This document shows positions 47,152 through 57,075 of a stretch of DNA of 64,000 bases, one piece after another (within the stretch, counting starts at the first letter, position 1; each line of letters starts with the position of its first letter). A program made the translations under genes and the position numbers. The notes below the pieces were generated by a model that was not told the DNA's origin, made no database searches, and saw nothing but the letters and a program-made list of their open reading frames with translations. Source of the DNA: Affinirhizobium lemnae (GTDB taxonomy: Bacteria; Pseudomonadota; Alphaproteobacteria; Rhizobiales; Rhizobiaceae); assembly GCF_022968395.1 (NCBI RefSeq), contig NZ_JALJQZ010000011.1, forward strand, positions 83,718 through 147,717, in the 5' to 3' direction.

Positions 47152-47807
47152 TGGACAAAGTGACTGATCTTTTCGCGCCGTTCCAGGATCTGGCGGCGGC
47201 GCTTCTTCCGCATGCGTTCGATGCAGACGATGGCGCGCATGATACGGCGCATCTTGCCCGAGTGTTCAAGAACGGCATGCGCATTCATGGCAAGGAGGGC
47301 GGCGATGCCGACGTCATTGCTGCTGCGGTTCTTCTGCATGATTGTGTGAGTGTGGAAAAGAACTCGCCGGACCGCAGCAAGGCGTCGCGGCTGGCGGCTC
47401 TGAAAGCAACCTCTCTGCTCACCGAACTCGGCGGCTTCACAGACAGAATCGAAAAGGTCGCCCATGCCATTGAAGCGCATAGCTTTTCCGCAGGCATTCA
47501 ACCGAAGACCATTGAGGCCAAAATCCTTCAGGATGCCGACAGGCTGGATGCAATTGGCATGATAGGAGCCGCCCGCTGCTTCTATATCTCCGGCCGCATG
47601 GGCAGCAGTCTCTATGATGCTGGTGATCCGCGGGCTTCGGATCGCCACATCAACGGCAACAGATTCGCGCTGGACCACTTCCCTGAAAAGCTGTTCAAAC
47701 TGGCAGAGGGCTTTCAAACGCAAACGGGGCAGGCCCTTGCGCAAGCGCGGCATGCGCGACTAAAGCTGGTTTACGATACACTTCTGGACGAGATCGAGAA
47801 CGGCTGA
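47148..47807 (+). CDS. HD-domain phosphohydrolase-like protein
   Basis: The 219-residue protein has an HD site: DDGAHDTAHLARVFKNG (His), AAVLLHDCVSVEKNS (His-Asp) and ILQDADRLDAIG (Asp). LEAHSFSAG-like sequence (IEAHSFSAG) is also conserved in the YedJ-type group. No substrate is proven. It begins within the stop of the DUF2339 gene (ATGA) and its own stop shares one base with the MOSC start (TGATG), so all three form a coupled cluster. Confidence 0.87.
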   Translation: MMDKVTDLFAPFQDLAAALLPHAFDADDGAHDTAHLARVFKNGMRIHGKEGGDADVIAAAVLLHDCVSVEKNSPDRSKASRLAALKATSLLTELGGFTDRIEKVAHAIEAHSFSAGIQPKTIEAKILQDADRLDAIGMIGAARCFYISGRMGSSLYDAGDPRASDRHINGNRFALDHFPEKLFKLAEGFQTQTGQALAQARHARLKLVYDTLLDEIENG

Positions 47808-48652
47808 TGCGTGTTTCCGCCCTGAATATTTTTCCGCTGAAAAGCGCCCGTGGCATCAGTCTCAACGAGACGCAGGTGGATGCCTTCGGGCTGGCCGGTG
47901 ACCGCCGCTGGATGGTGACCGAACCGAGCGGAAAGTTTGTGACTCAGCGTGACCTGCCGCAGCTGGCGCAGATATCCGCCTATGCAGACGACAATGGCCT
48001 TACGCTGCGGATGGGCAGCGATGAGCCGTTGCTGGCGCCAGCCACTCCAGATCGCCGCAGACAAGACGTCATCATCTGGGACTCGACGGTGAATGCGGCG
48101 GTTGCCGACGAAGAGATCAACCAGACCATATCGCGATGGATGGAGCGCCCGTTGCAGCTCGTCCATTTCGACGAAGTATCGCGCCGGACGGCCAGCGTGA
48201 ACTGGGTGGGTGAGGAAACGCCGGTGGCCTTCGGTGACGGCTATCAGGTGCTGATCACCAACACGGCCTCGCTCAACGCGCTGAATGAAAACATGGCGAC
48301 CCATGGTGAAACGACCGTCGGAATGGAGCGCTTCCGCGCCAATATCGTGCTGGAGCACGACGTGGCCTGGGCCGAAGACGGCTGGGAAGCGGTCAAGATC
48401 GGCGACATTCTCTTCAGGCTCGTCAAACCCTGCGCACGCTGCATCATGACGACTCAGGATCAGGCAACCGGATCCCGAGACATTGCGTCCCCGATGCCTG
48501 CCATGGGCCGAATGCGCATGTCTGCGGATCGAAGCGTCCCCGGTCCGCTTTTCGGCTGGAATGCCGTGCCTGTGGGTCATGGCACCATCAAGGTGGGTGA
48601 TGACGCGCAGTCTGTCGGCGCAAAAGAGCCGTGGGCGATCAAGAAGCGATAA
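47807..48652 (+). CDS. MOSC domain-containing protein
   Basis: The 281-residue protein has an N-terminal beta-barrel domain (MRVSALNIFPLKSARGISLNETQVDAFGLAGDRRWMV in outline) and a C-terminal MOSC domain with RFRANIVLEHDVAWAED and KPCARCIMTTQDQATG, whose cysteine is the sulfur or molybdenum ligand in MOSC proteins. The plan is that of mARC/YcbX: molybdenum-cofactor enzymes that reduce N-hydroxylated compounds. The partner reductase is not nearby. Confidence 0.88.
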   Translation: MRVSALNIFPLKSARGISLNETQVDAFGLAGDRRWMVTEPSGKFVTQRDLPQLAQISAYADDNGLTLRMGSDEPLLAPATPDRRRQDVIIWDSTVNAAVADEEINQTISRWMERPLQLVHFDEVSRRTASVNWVGEETPVAFGDGYQVLITNTASLNALNENMATHGETTVGMERFRANIVLEHDVAWAEDGWEAVKIGDILFRLVKPCARCIMTTQDQATGSRDIASPMPAMGRMRMSADRSVPGPLFGWNAVPVGHGTIKVGDDAQSVGAKEPWAIKKR

Positions 48653-48768
48653 GCGAACCTCACATGCGGCTTCGCATTCATCACAGAGTTGAATGTAAGC
48701 AATAAAGAAAACTCACTTGGTTTTGAGCATGACGCGGTTATTCTCCTGAAAAATGGGATGATACCGAC

Positions 48769-49998
48769 ATGACCAAGCCAAGTGCCCCCGCCTCACAAAT
48801 GCCCTGGCTTATCATTGCCAGCGGCTCCCTCATCGTAATGCTCGTGTTTGGTCCTCGCTCGGCCATGGGCTTTTTCCAATTGCCGATGCTTTCGGAAACC
48901 GGTTGGGATCGCAGCACCTTCGGCCTTGCCATGGCGCTGCAAAACCTGTTCTGGGGTCTGAGCCAGCCATTCTTCGGAGCAATCGCCGACCGCTTCGGCA
49001 CGGCGCGCGTTCTCGTCGCCTCCGGCGTTCTCTACGCTGCAGGCCTGTTGCTCATGGCGCATGGAACGGCGCCTGTCTGGCTGCATGTGGGCGGCGGTAT
49101 GCTGGTTGGTCTTGCGGTCGGTGCCGGTTCGTTCAGCGTGATTCTTTCGGCCTTTGCGCGCAATGTCACACCGCAGCAGCGCTCCATGGCTTTCGGTATC
49201 GGCACAGCGGCCGGGTCCGCAGGCATGTTCCTCTTCGCGCCGCTCAGCCAGACGCTGATCAACCTCTATGGATGGTCGGACAGCCTGGTCATCATGGGCG
49301 GGCTGATGCTCATCATTCCGCTCCTCGCCTTCCCGCTGAAGGGGAATGCAAATTCCGGTACGCAGAGCGCATCCAGCGTTCAACAGAGTGTCGGGCAAGC
49401 GCTGCGGGAGGCGTTCGCGCACCAGAGCTATCTGCTGCTGGTCAGCGGCTTTTTTGTCTGCGGTTTCCAGGTGGCGTTCATCACAGCGCACTTCCCGGCC
49501 TATCTCGGCGATATTGGCATTGATGCGAAATACGCCGTCATCGCCATGGCCCTCATCGGCTTTTTCAACATCATCGGCTCGCTGGGCGCGGGCTGGATCG
49601 GTCAGCGATATTCGAAACCCTATTTCCTGGCCTATATCTATATCGGCCGGTCAATTGCCGTGACGGCCTTCCTGCTTCTGCCGCAGACTCCCCTTTCGGT
49701 CATCGTCTTCGCCACCGTCATGGGCCTGCTGTGGCTATCCACGGTTCCGCCGACAAACGGTCTCGTGGCCATCATGTTCGGCACGCGGCATCTTGGCCTC
49801 CTGGGCGGCATGGTATTCCTGTCGCACCAGATCGGCTCCTTCCTCGGCGTGTGGATGGGCGGATATCTCTACGATCACTTCGGTTCGTACGATCCCGTAT
49901 GGTGGTTGGGCGTCGGCCTCGGTATCTTTGCGGCAATCGTGCACTGGCCGATCCGCGAACGTCCGGTCGAACGGCTTGCGACCGCGAACCCAGCCTGA
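48769..49998 (+). CDS. MFS transporter
   Basis: The 409-residue protein has twelve membrane segments. PWLIIASGSLIVMLVFGPRSAMGFFQLPM opens it, and GAIADRFGTARV is the MFS motif A between segments 2 and 3. SVQQSVGQALREAFAHQSY is the central loop. It resembles the oxalate/formate and monocarboxylate-like MFS group. Substrate unknown. It converges with recO with no gap between the stops. Confidence 0.9.
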   Translation: MTKPSAPASQMPWLIIASGSLIVMLVFGPRSAMGFFQLPMLSETGWDRSTFGLAMALQNLFWGLSQPFFGAIADRFGTARVLVASGVLYAAGLLLMAHGTAPVWLHVGGGMLVGLAVGAGSFSVILSAFARNVTPQQRSMAFGIGTAAGSAGMFLFAPLSQTLINLYGWSDSLVIMGGLMLIIPLLAFPLKGNANSGTQSASSVQQSVGQALREAFAHQSYLLLVSGFFVCGFQVAFITAHFPAYLGDIGIDAKYAVIAMALIGFFNIIGSLGAGWIGQRYSKPYFLAYIYIGRSIAVTAFLLLPQTPLSVIVFATVMGLLWLSTVPPTNGLVAIMFGTRHLGLLGGMVFLSHQIGSFLGVWMGGYLYDHFGSYDPVWWLGVGLGIFAAIVHWPIRERPVERLATANPA

Positions 49999-50766
49999 TC
50001 AACCGTCCGGCGGAACCAGCTCGCTTGGCTTGTTCTTGCGCTCCAGTGCTTTCAGCGCCGCCTGGACGAAACCGTCCCGGGCGGCGTTTTGCTGCAGGCC
50101 TCTCGGCTCGTAGACATGTCGGTGTAGAAAGAAGCCACTGAGGCGGAAGGCATCCGCCAGTTCGCGCACGCCCGCCGGTTCGGAGGGCTCCGGTGAAAGA
50201 AAACCGGGGAGCGGCAGCATTCTGTCCGCATAGGGCGCACCTGCATCGCGACTGACCGCGCGCCCGCTTTTCGGAGATACATAGACCAGCTCCTCCCGCG
50301 AACCCGTGGCCGCGCATTCGCCCAGATCGAGCCCGAAGCCGAGATCGTTCAGGACAGCGAGTTCGAAGCGAACATAGAGTTCCCCGGCTCCGGCGGGATC
50401 TTCCATATGATCGAGAATGGCATCCAGAGCATCGAACAGATGCGGATGCGGATCGCGCTCCGGCAGCAGGCGAAGCAGTGCCCCCATGGCCTGAACCCCG
50501 TAGACAGCGGTTGCGCTTTCCATGAGACGCGCCGCTCGCAGGTGGATCGGCTCAAGTTTGTAATCGCCCAGATGCTCGTCCAATCTGGCGCGCCAGACCG
50601 CATCCACACGGTTTCCCGGCTGAAGCACCGGCTGCATGGTGCGGGAACGTCCACCGCGAACGAGGCCCATGTGGCGACCGCGCGTCTTTGTCATCAGCTC
50701 CGCAACGACGCTCGTTTCGCCGTGACGGCGAACACCGATCACAATGCCTTCATCCTGCCACTGCAT
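49999..50766 (-). CDS. recO: DNA repair protein RecO
   Basis: RecO loads RecA onto SSB-coated DNA in the RecFOR pathway. The 255-residue protein starts [21 protein letters not shown] with an OB-fold (1-80). A helical part follows ([21 protein letters not shown] and [18 protein letters not shown]). The open frame continues upstream to 51126 over another gene, but the conserved start is at 50766. It ends the era/rnc region set in this group, although a plus-strand gene lies between recO and era. Confidence 0.92.
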   Translation of the reverse strand: MQWQDEGIVIGVRRHGETSVVAELMTKTRGRHMGLVRGGRSRTMQPVLQPGNRVDAVWRARLDEHLGDYKLEPIHLRAARLMESATAVYGVQAMGALLRLLPERDPHPHLFDALDAILDHMEDPAGAGELYVRFELAVLNDLGFGLDLGECAATGSREELVYVSPKSGRAVSRDAGAPYADRMLPLPGFLSPEPSEPAGVRELADAFRLSGFFLHRHVYEPRGLQQNAARDGFVQAALKALERKNKPSELVPPDG

Positions 50767-50929
50767 AGTGTCCGTGTCTTCCTTCTGGAACGCAGTTTCA
50801 CCTGACATCGGGTCTACGCGCAATCGCGAAGACGTGCTGGAACAAAATATAGCATCCGATGCCTGGATGCGGGAACCAAACAGGGGGCTGATCGGTTGCT
50901 GCGCCGAGAGTAAAAATTCCGGAGAAACC

Positions 50930-51322
50930 ATGCGCAACGCGTCGCTCGCCGTCCTTATCACCCTTCCCGCATTGATCTCCATTGCGCCGCAAATGGCCCG
51001 CGCGCAATCCGCCGAACTGGAGCAGGCCTGCGTCGCCGTGGCCAAGAGCTTCATGCTGGTCCCGACGCTGAAGACCGGCGTCGTGCAATCCTTCCCGGAG
51101 CTTGACCCGCCGGGTGCACGCCTCACTTACTCAACACGGGCCAACCCGGAGCCGACGGACTATACCAACGAGATCAATTGCGAGTTCGACAAGGCTCAAG
51201 CCCCGTTCGGGCTCAAGCGCTTTTGTATTTCCAACACCTGTTACTCAGCAAGCGAAAAGGAAGACGAGAATCGTCGACGCTTCCTGGAAGTGAAGGCGCT
51301 GATGGACCGTCAGAAGCGGTAA
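50930..51322 (+). CDS. exported protein, unknown function
   Basis: The 130-residue protein has a signal peptide ([21 protein letters not shown], cleavage after ARA before QSAELEQ). The mature part has [40 protein letters not shown] in outline with three cysteines, one pair likely oxidised. GGAGAAACC directly precedes the ATG. Being inserted on the plus strand between recO and era, it must have its own promoter inside 50767-50929. Confidence 0.75.
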   Translation: MRNASLAVLITLPALISIAPQMARAQSAELEQACVAVAKSFMLVPTLKTGVVQSFPELDPPGARLTYSTRANPEPTDYTNEINCEFDKAQAPFGLKRFCISNTCYSASEKEDENRRRFLEVKALMDRQKR

Positions 51323-51332
51323 AGCAAGGGGC

Positions 51333-52286
51333 TCAGCCCCTCGGGAACTCCAGCCCCATCTCGCGAAAACGTTCCGGATCATCGCCCCAGTTCTCGCGAA
51401 CCTTCACGAACAGAAACAGGTGAACGGGCTGCTCGAGGATTTCGGACAGCTCCTTGCGGGATGCGGTGGAGATTGCCTTGATCGCTTCTCCACCCTTGCC
51501 CAGCGCGATTTTCTTCTGGCTGTCGCGCTCGACATAGATCACCTGTTCGATGCGAACCGATCCATCCTTACGCTCCTCCCACTTTTCCGTTTCAACATGC
51601 GAGGAATAGGGAAGCTCCTGATGCAGGCGCAGGAACAGTTTTTCGCGCGTGATTTCGGCGGCAAGCTGGCGCATGGGCAGATCGGAAATCTGGTCTTCCG
51701 GATAATACCACGGACCTTCCGGCAGAACCTCTGCGAGGTGATCCATGAGATCTTCGCAGCCGGAACCCGTCGTGGCCGAAATCATGAATGTCCGCTCGAA
51801 CTTGACCGCTTCGTTCGCAGTCTGCGCCAGCTTGAGCAGATCCTCCGGCTTCACACGGTCAATCTTGTTCAGAACCAGTATCTTTGGCTGATGGACGTCC
51901 TTCAGACCTTCCAGGATCGCTTCCGCATCGCCCCGAAGGCCGCGCTCGCTATCGATCAGCAGCATGATGAAATCGGCATCCTTGGCGCCGCCCCAGGCGG
52001 ATGTCACCATTGCGCGATCCAGACGTCTGCGCGGCTTGAAGATACCGGGAGTATCCATGAAGACGATCTGCGCGTTCTTGTGGATGGCAATGCCCCGCAC
52101 GATAGCGCGCGTCGTCTGAACCTTGTGGCTGACGATTGATACCTTCGCGCCGACAAGCCGATTGACCAGCGTAGACTTGCCGGCATTCGTCGCGCCGATC
52201 AGGGCCACAAAGCCGGAATGGGTTTTTGCCGCATCTGCCGCAGGGGTGCCGACACCATCGTCGGCAATATTCTGTTCTTCGCTCAT
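51333..52286 (-). CDS. era: GTPase Era
   Basis: Era helps mature 16S rRNA and assemble the 30S subunit. The 317-residue protein has G1 GATNAGKS (31-38), G3 DTPG in FMDTPGIFKPR, G4 NKID in LVLNKIDRV, and a C-terminal KH domain (RKDGSVRIEQVIYVERDSQKKI onward, ending near the conserved VHLFLFVKVRENW). The N-terminal 24 residues are extra and polar. The start is 9 bases after the rnc stop. Confidence 0.96.
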   Translation of the reverse strand: MSEEQNIADDGVGTPAADAAKTHSGFVALIGATNAGKSTLVNRLVGAKVSIVSHKVQTTRAIVRGIAIHKNAQIVFMDTPGIFKPRRRLDRAMVTSAWGGAKDADFIMLLIDSERGLRGDAEAILEGLKDVHQPKILVLNKIDRVKPEDLLKLAQTANEAVKFERTFMISATTGSGCEDLMDHLAEVLPEGPWYYPEDQISDLPMRQLAAEITREKLFLRLHQELPYSSHVETEKWEERKDGSVRIEQVIYVERDSQKKIALGKGGEAIKAISTASRKELSEILEQPVHLFLFVKVRENWGDDPERFREMGLEFPRG

Positions 52287-52295
52287 CTTGACCCT

Positions 52296-53012
52296 TCAGC
52301 CTTCTTGTTCAGGCTTTTGCCAGATGCCTTCGCGCTCCAGCAGTTTCGTTGCTGCAACCTGCTCCGCGGCCCGCTTGGAGCGTTCGATACCGGTTTCGGG
52401 CTCTACACCCTCGATTTCGACCGTCACGGTGAATTGCGGTTCGTGGTCGGGACCAGAACGATCATCGACGCGGTAGTGAGGCGTACGGCCAAACTTCGCG
52501 TGGGACCATTCTTGCAATTCCGTCTTGGCATCACGGCGGCCATTGGCCGAGCTTTTCGCCCGCTTTTCCCAATGCTTGAGAATGAAGCTTCGCGCAGCCT
52601 CCAGTCCGGCGTCAAGATAGATGGCCGCAATCAGGCTTTCCACAACGTCGGCCCGCACGTTCTGCATGCGCTTGCCGGTCAGCTTCTTAACATCGGAACC
52701 GGTCCGAATGAACTGGTGAAGACCGAGATCATCCGAGACACTGGCACAGCTGTCGGCGCTGACCAGTTGGTTCAGGCGAACGGAAAGTTCGCCTTCCGTC
52801 GCCGTCGAATAGGTGCTGAACAAGAGTTCCGCCACACACAGACCGAGAACACGGTCGCCCAGGAACTCAAGCCGCTCGTAGTTCGAGGCCTTGCCGCCGC
52901 CGGTGCTTGAATGCGTCAGCGCCCGATCCAGCCACTGCTTATCCGCAAACGTATGCCCGAGCGCCGTTTCCAGCTTCACGCGCTGTTCTGCGGACAGGGT
53001 CGTCGACTTCAT
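52296..53012 (-). CDS. rnc: ribonuclease III
   Basis: RNase III cuts double-stranded RNA, including pre-rRNA. The 238-residue protein begins MKSTTLSAEQRVKLETALG. The catalytic motif is ERLEFLGDRVLGL (46-58), and the second acidic cluster lies in VRADVVESLIAAIYLDAGLE. A double-stranded-RNA-binding domain follows (KTELQEWSHAKFGRTPHYRVD; ERSKRAAEQVAATKLL). The start ATG shares one base with the lepB stop (TAATG). A further ATG at 53060 would overlap lepB by 48 bases and is unlikely. Confidence 0.95.
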   Translation of the reverse strand: MKSTTLSAEQRVKLETALGHTFADKQWLDRALTHSSTGGGKASNYERLEFLGDRVLGLCVAELLFSTYSTATEGELSVRLNQLVSADSCASVSDDLGLHQFIRTGSDVKKLTGKRMQNVRADVVESLIAAIYLDAGLEAARSFILKHWEKRAKSSANGRRDAKTELQEWSHAKFGRTPHYRVDDRSGPDHEPQFTVTVEIEGVEPETGIERSKRAAEQVAATKLLEREGIWQKPEQEG

Positions 53013-53755
53013 TATTGAACGACCTTGAATAGACGATCCCAGCGCATGTTGGCAGGCCACTTCCAGATTTCGCTAAAGGACGTATCGTTGCCCAGCGAGA
53101 AGAAGATGATGCTGGCGCGACCGACGAGATTTTCCGCAGGAACGTAGCCCACATCAAAACGGCTATCGAGAGAATTGTCGCGATTGTCACCCATGAAGAA
53201 ATAGTGGCCAGCAGGAACAACGAACTCTCGTGTGTTATCGCCACGGCCATCCTGAATCTGATCCAGCGTTTCGTAAGCCTTGCCGTTATCCAGCGTCTCG
53301 CGGAAGACCGGCACATCCGTGCCTGGGTCGAGACGGTAGTCCGATGTGAATTTTCCATCAGGCTGCTTGGGAACCGGCTTGCCGTTCAAATGCAGGACAC
53401 CGTTGATCATCTGGATGCGATCGCCCGGCAGGCCGATCAGGCGCTTGATGTAGTCCACGTTCGGATCTGTCGGCAGACGGAAAACGATGACATCACCGCG
53501 TGTCGGTTCGCTGGCCAGAATGCGCCCAGAAAACAGGTTTGGCGAAAGAGGCAGCGAATACTTGGAGTAGCCGTAGGCGAACTTGTTGACGAAGATGTAG
53601 TCGCCCACAAGAAGCGTCGGCATCATCGAACCTGACGGAATTGTAAAGGGCTGAAACAGAACAGTACGGATAACCAACGCCAGCAGAAGCGCCTGGATGA
53701 TGACCTTGATGTTTTCCCAGAGGGCGCTCTGTGACTTTTCGGCTTTTTCGGACAC
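53012..53755 (-). CDS. lepB: signal peptidase I
   Basis: LepB removes Sec and Tat signal peptides at the periplasmic face of the inner membrane. The 247-residue protein has one membrane anchor (about 16-34). The catalytic serine is S43 in PSGSMMPTL and the lysine K104 in DYIKRLIGLPGD. GDNRDNSLDSR near residue 190 is box E. It is upstream of rnc and 65 bases downstream of acpS. Confidence 0.95.
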   Translation of the reverse strand: MSEKAEKSQSALWENIKVIIQALLLALVIRTVLFQPFTIPSGSMMPTLLVGDYIFVNKFAYGYSKYSLPLSPNLFSGRILASEPTRGDVIVFRLPTDPNVDYIKRLIGLPGDRIQMINGVLHLNGKPVPKQPDGKFTSDYRLDPGTDVPVFRETLDNGKAYETLDQIQDGRGDNTREFVVPAGHYFFMGDNRDNSLDSRFDVGYVPAENLVGRASIIFFSLGNDTSFSEIWKWPANMRWDRLFKVVQ

Positions 53756-53820
53756 GGTTGACGTCTTTCGTTATCGGCTTTCGCGCTTCTCTAACCCCTT
53801 CCAGGGGAGCGGGCAATGCC

Positions 53821-54246
53821 TCAGCGCGACAGGATGGAGGCTTCACTAGAAATGGGGCGGGCCTCGATGATCACAAAGGCCTGAGCGTAAGGATATTCAT
53901 CGGTAATGGTCAAATGAATCACAGCTTCGTGCCCGGCAGGCATCATCGATGCCAGATGCGCACCTGCGCCGCCTGTCAGAAGCATTGTGGGTTTGCCTGA
54001 TGGCAGGTTGACGACCCCCATGTCGCGCCAGAAGACGCCCTGCGCAATGCCGGTGCCTAAGGCCTTGGAGCAAGCTTCCTTGGCAGCGAAGCGTTTGGCG
54101 TAGGAGGCGGCACGTGTCTTGCGCCCGTCGGACTTGCGACGTTCAATTTCCGTGAAACAGCGATGGGTAAAGCGCTCGCCGAAACGCTCGATGGATTTTT
54201 CGACCCTTCGGATATCAATCAGGTCGCTACCCATTCCAATGATCAT
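53821..54246 (-). CDS. acpS: holo-[acyl-carrier-protein] synthase
   Basis: AcpS transfers phosphopantetheine from CoA to ACP (acpP at 3503-3739). The 141-residue protein begins [18 protein letters not shown], whose Asp binds Mg2+. [17 protein letters not shown] holds the second acidic ligand. It is about 10-20 residues longer than E. coli AcpS at the C-terminus. The frame is open upstream to 54450 but has no family match there. Confidence 0.93.
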   Translation of the reverse strand: MIIGMGSDLIDIRRVEKSIERFGERFTHRCFTEIERRKSDGRKTRAASYAKRFAAKEACSKALGTGIAQGVFWRDMGVVNLPSGKPTMLLTGGAGAHLASMMPAGHEAVIHLTITDEYPYAQAFVIIEARPISSEASILSR

Positions 54247-54520
54247 GGTGATCCTTTCGCCCTGGCCAACAAAGCCACCATCAAGATGGATCTGTGCCAC
54301 ATGCTGGCGCTCAAGCGACAAAGGCCGCGCACGCCAGCCCTCAAGGCGATACCGCAAGGACGCGCATTCTGCAATCACCCAGCGGCGCCAAAGAAACAAG
54401 AGCGCCGCGCTACCGATCCGGAAAGCGCGCTCCTGGGCGGAGCCATGCACCTATCGGATATTCAGTTATATATTTTGCACCGCACAATGATGGTGCGAAG
54501 CAGGTTGGTGGTCGCCCTGA

Positions 54521-54673
54521 TCAGAAGGACTTGCGGAACATGCCGCGATCGACCTGGCGCATGCGGTATTCGAGTTCGATTGCATCGCTTGCATCGTTCA
54601 AATAGGCCATTTCACGTTCCTGAACGGTGGGAGCGCGAAGGGCGCGGGCGAGCTGTCTCATGGGCTTGAACAT
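54521..54673 (-). CDS. DUF3563-like small protein (50 aa)
   Basis: The peptide begins MFKPMRQLARALRAP and ends DASDAIELEYRMRQVDRGMFRKSF. The ELEYRMRQVDRGMF block recalls the DUF3563 family of short proteobacterial proteins of unknown role. AAGGAGA lies 6 bases ahead of the start. The ATG at 54673 is preferred over 54754, which would add a Trp/Cys-rich stretch lacking an RBS. Confidence 0.65.
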   Translation of the reverse strand: MFKPMRQLARALRAPTVQEREMAYLNDASDAIELEYRMRQVDRGMFRKSF

Positions 54674-54807
54674 GTGTTCGTCTCCTTGTTGCGATGCACA
54701 AAACATAAGACGAACCGATTGAAAACACCAGAGCCAGTCCGCTTCAGCTGCCATGCGTTAAACGCATGACTTGATTAGAAGACAGGCAACAAACGATTAA
54801 CGAATGA

Positions 54808-57048
54808 TCAATCGTAGAGCCGCTTGACCGTGGAGATGCAATCCAGCTCCTTCAACTGCGAAAGCAGCTGATTGAGCTGACGCAGATCCCAGACTTCCAG
54901 CTCCAGCGCCATTTCCGAGAAGTCGGTCGCAACACGCCCCATTGTCATCATGCGAATATTGATGTCGAGGCGGGCAATTGCCTGCGCCACGGTGGCCAGA
55001 GTACCGGGCTCGTTCAGCGCATTGATGACAACCTTGGCCATGAAACGAGACTTGTTGGCCTCATCGAGATCCCAGCGCACATCGATCCAGCGTTCAGGCT
55101 GATCGTCGAAGCGTTGAAGCGCGGAAGACTGGATAGGATAGATGGTGAGGCCCTTCCCCTCCTCCATGATACCCACGATACGATCTCCAGGCACTGCACC
55201 GGACGGCGCGAACTGCACCTCGATGTGATCGGCGAGACCGCGGATCGGCAATGGATCAGGACCGTTGCCATTCGGCACTGCCGCTTCGCTTGCTTCTTGC
55301 GCCGTGCGCTCACGACCCGGCAGGCGGAACATCATGCCCGATGCGCTCTGCATGTTGAACCAGCCTTGATCAGCAGCGGGCTTGATGGTGGTCCGCTCAT
55401 CCTTGTAATCAGGGAACACGGCCCGGAAGACATCCAGAGAGGACAACTCGCCACGGCCGACAGACGCAATCGCGTCTTCCACATCCTTGTGGCCAAGTCT
55501 GAAAAGAGCTGGCTTCAGGATATCACGCGAGAACTGTTTGCTGGCGCGTTCGAATGTGCGCTCCAGAATGCGATAACCAAGCCCGGCATATTGCTTGCGG
55601 ATTGCCATGCGGGTTGCGCGCCGAATAGCGGCACGTGCCTTGCCGGTCACCACAATCTCTTCCCAGGCAGCGGGCGGAACCTGCACGCCGGACCGAATGA
55701 TCTCGACTTCGTCGCCATTATTCAGGCGGGTGACAAGCGGCATGATGCGGCCATTGATCTTCGCACCGACCGTCGTATCGCCGATGTTGGTATGGACCGC
55801 ATAGGCGAAATCGATTGGGGTGGCGCCACGCGGCAGGGCGATCAACTTGCCTTTCGGCGTGAAGCAGAAAACCTGGTCCTGGAAAAGCTCGAGCTTGGTA
55901 TGTTCGAGAAATTCTTCCGGATTGTCCCCTTCCGCCAGCGCCTCGATCGTATGGCGAAGCCAGGAATAGGCGTTCGATTCCTTGGAAAGCAGCTCGCCGC
56001 CTTCCGTGTTTTCACCATCCTTGTACAGGCTGTGCGCCGCGATGCCAAATTCCGCGATCTCGTGCATGCGCCGGGTACGGATCTGCAGCTCGATACGCTG
56101 CCGCGACGGGCCGACGATCGTGGTGTGGATGGAACGATAGTCGTTCTGCTTCGGCGTTGAGATATAGTCCTTGAAACGACCGGGAACGACACGCCAGCGG
56201 GTATGGACAATGCCAAGCGCACGGTAGCAGGCCGGAATATCGTCGACCAGGATACGGAAGCCATAGACATCCGAAAGCTGCTCGAAGGACAGGGATTTCG
56301 ACTGCATCTTGCGGAAGACGGAGTAAGGCTTCTTCTGCCGCCCTTTCACGTACGGGTTCAGCAATCCGTTGGCGACGAGAAGTTCGCGCAATTCCTCCTC
56401 GATCTTCGAGATCAGACCTTCATTGCGCGAAGAAAGCTCCGCCAGACGTTTCGTGACGGTTTCGTATGCTTCGGGGTTCAGGTAGCGGAACGAGAGATCC
56501 TCAAGCTCGTCGCGCATGTCCTGCATACCCATGCGACCGGCAAGCGGTGCATAGATATCCATGGTTTCTTCGGAAATGCGCGCCCGCTTGTCATCACGCA
56601 TGTGTTCGAGCGTACGCATGTTGTGCAGCCGATCGGCAAGCTTGACCAGAAGAACGCGCACATCATCGGAAATCGCAAGAAGCAGCTTGCGCAGGTTCTC
56701 TGCCTGCTTTGCCTTCTTGGAAACGAGATCAAGACGCTTGAGCTTGGTCAGACCTTCGACGAGACGACCGATATCCTCGCCGAAGAGTTCATCGATTTCG
56801 GCACGCGTCGCGGTCGTGTCTTCGATCGTATCATGCAGAAGAGCAACGGCAATGGTCGACTCATCCAAATGCATATCGGTCAGGATCGCAGCGACTTCCA
56901 GCGGATGGGAGATATAGGGGTCACCACTGGCACGCTTCTGCTGGCCATGTTTTTGCATGGCGTAGACATAGGCTTTGTTCAGAAGAGCTTCGTTTGCATC
57001 GGGCTTGTACTTCTGGACGCGCTCAACGAGCTCGTATTGCCGCATCAT
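54808..57048 (-). CDS. rsh: bifunctional (p)ppGpp synthetase/hydrolase
   Basis: Rsh makes and destroys the alarmone (p)ppGpp, controlling the stringent response. The 746-residue protein has an HD hydrolase domain (H72-D73 in LLHDTIEDT, with the later Asp in KLADRLHNMRTL) and a synthetase domain (FRILVDDIPACYRALG to NDYRSIHTTIVG). A TGS domain (VFCFTPKGKLIALPRGATPIDFAYAVH in outline) and a C-terminal ACT domain complete it. The RFKD motif in the synthetase (VVPGRFKDYIS) is the basic RxKD type of bifunctional enzymes, not the acidic ExDD of RelA. It follows rpoZ. Confidence 0.96.
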   Translation of the reverse strand: MMRQYELVERVQKYKPDANEALLNKAYVYAMQKHGQQKRASGDPYISHPLEVAAILTDMHLDESTIAVALLHDTIEDTTATRAEIDELFGEDIGRLVEGLTKLKRLDLVSKKAKQAENLRKLLLAISDDVRVLLVKLADRLHNMRTLEHMRDDKRARISEETMDIYAPLAGRMGMQDMRDELEDLSFRYLNPEAYETVTKRLAELSSRNEGLISKIEEELRELLVANGLLNPYVKGRQKKPYSVFRKMQSKSLSFEQLSDVYGFRILVDDIPACYRALGIVHTRWRVVPGRFKDYISTPKQNDYRSIHTTIVGPSRQRIELQIRTRRMHEIAEFGIAAHSLYKDGENTEGGELLSKESNAYSWLRHTIEALAEGDNPEEFLEHTKLELFQDQVFCFTPKGKLIALPRGATPIDFAYAVHTNIGDTTVGAKINGRIMPLVTRLNNGDEVEIIRSGVQVPPAAWEEIVVTGKARAAIRRATRMAIRKQYAGLGYRILERTFERASKQFSRDILKPALFRLGHKDVEDAIASVGRGELSSLDVFRAVFPDYKDERTTIKPAADQGWFNMQSASGMMFRLPGRERTAQEASEAAVPNGNGPDPLPIRGLADHIEVQFAPSGAVPGDRIVGIMEEGKGLTIYPIQSSALQRFDDQPERWIDVRWDLDEANKSRFMAKVVINALNEPGTLATVAQAIARLDINIRMMTMGRVATDFSEMALELEVWDLRQLNQLLSQLKELDCISTVKRLYD

Positions 57049-57075
57049 GCCGTGGAAAATCCTGTCGAACTTTAA

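Noticed and set aside
50767..51126. N-terminal extension of recO by 120 residues
   Set aside because: RecO starts at MQWQDEGIV in family terms, and the extension is antisense to the signal-peptide gene at 50930.
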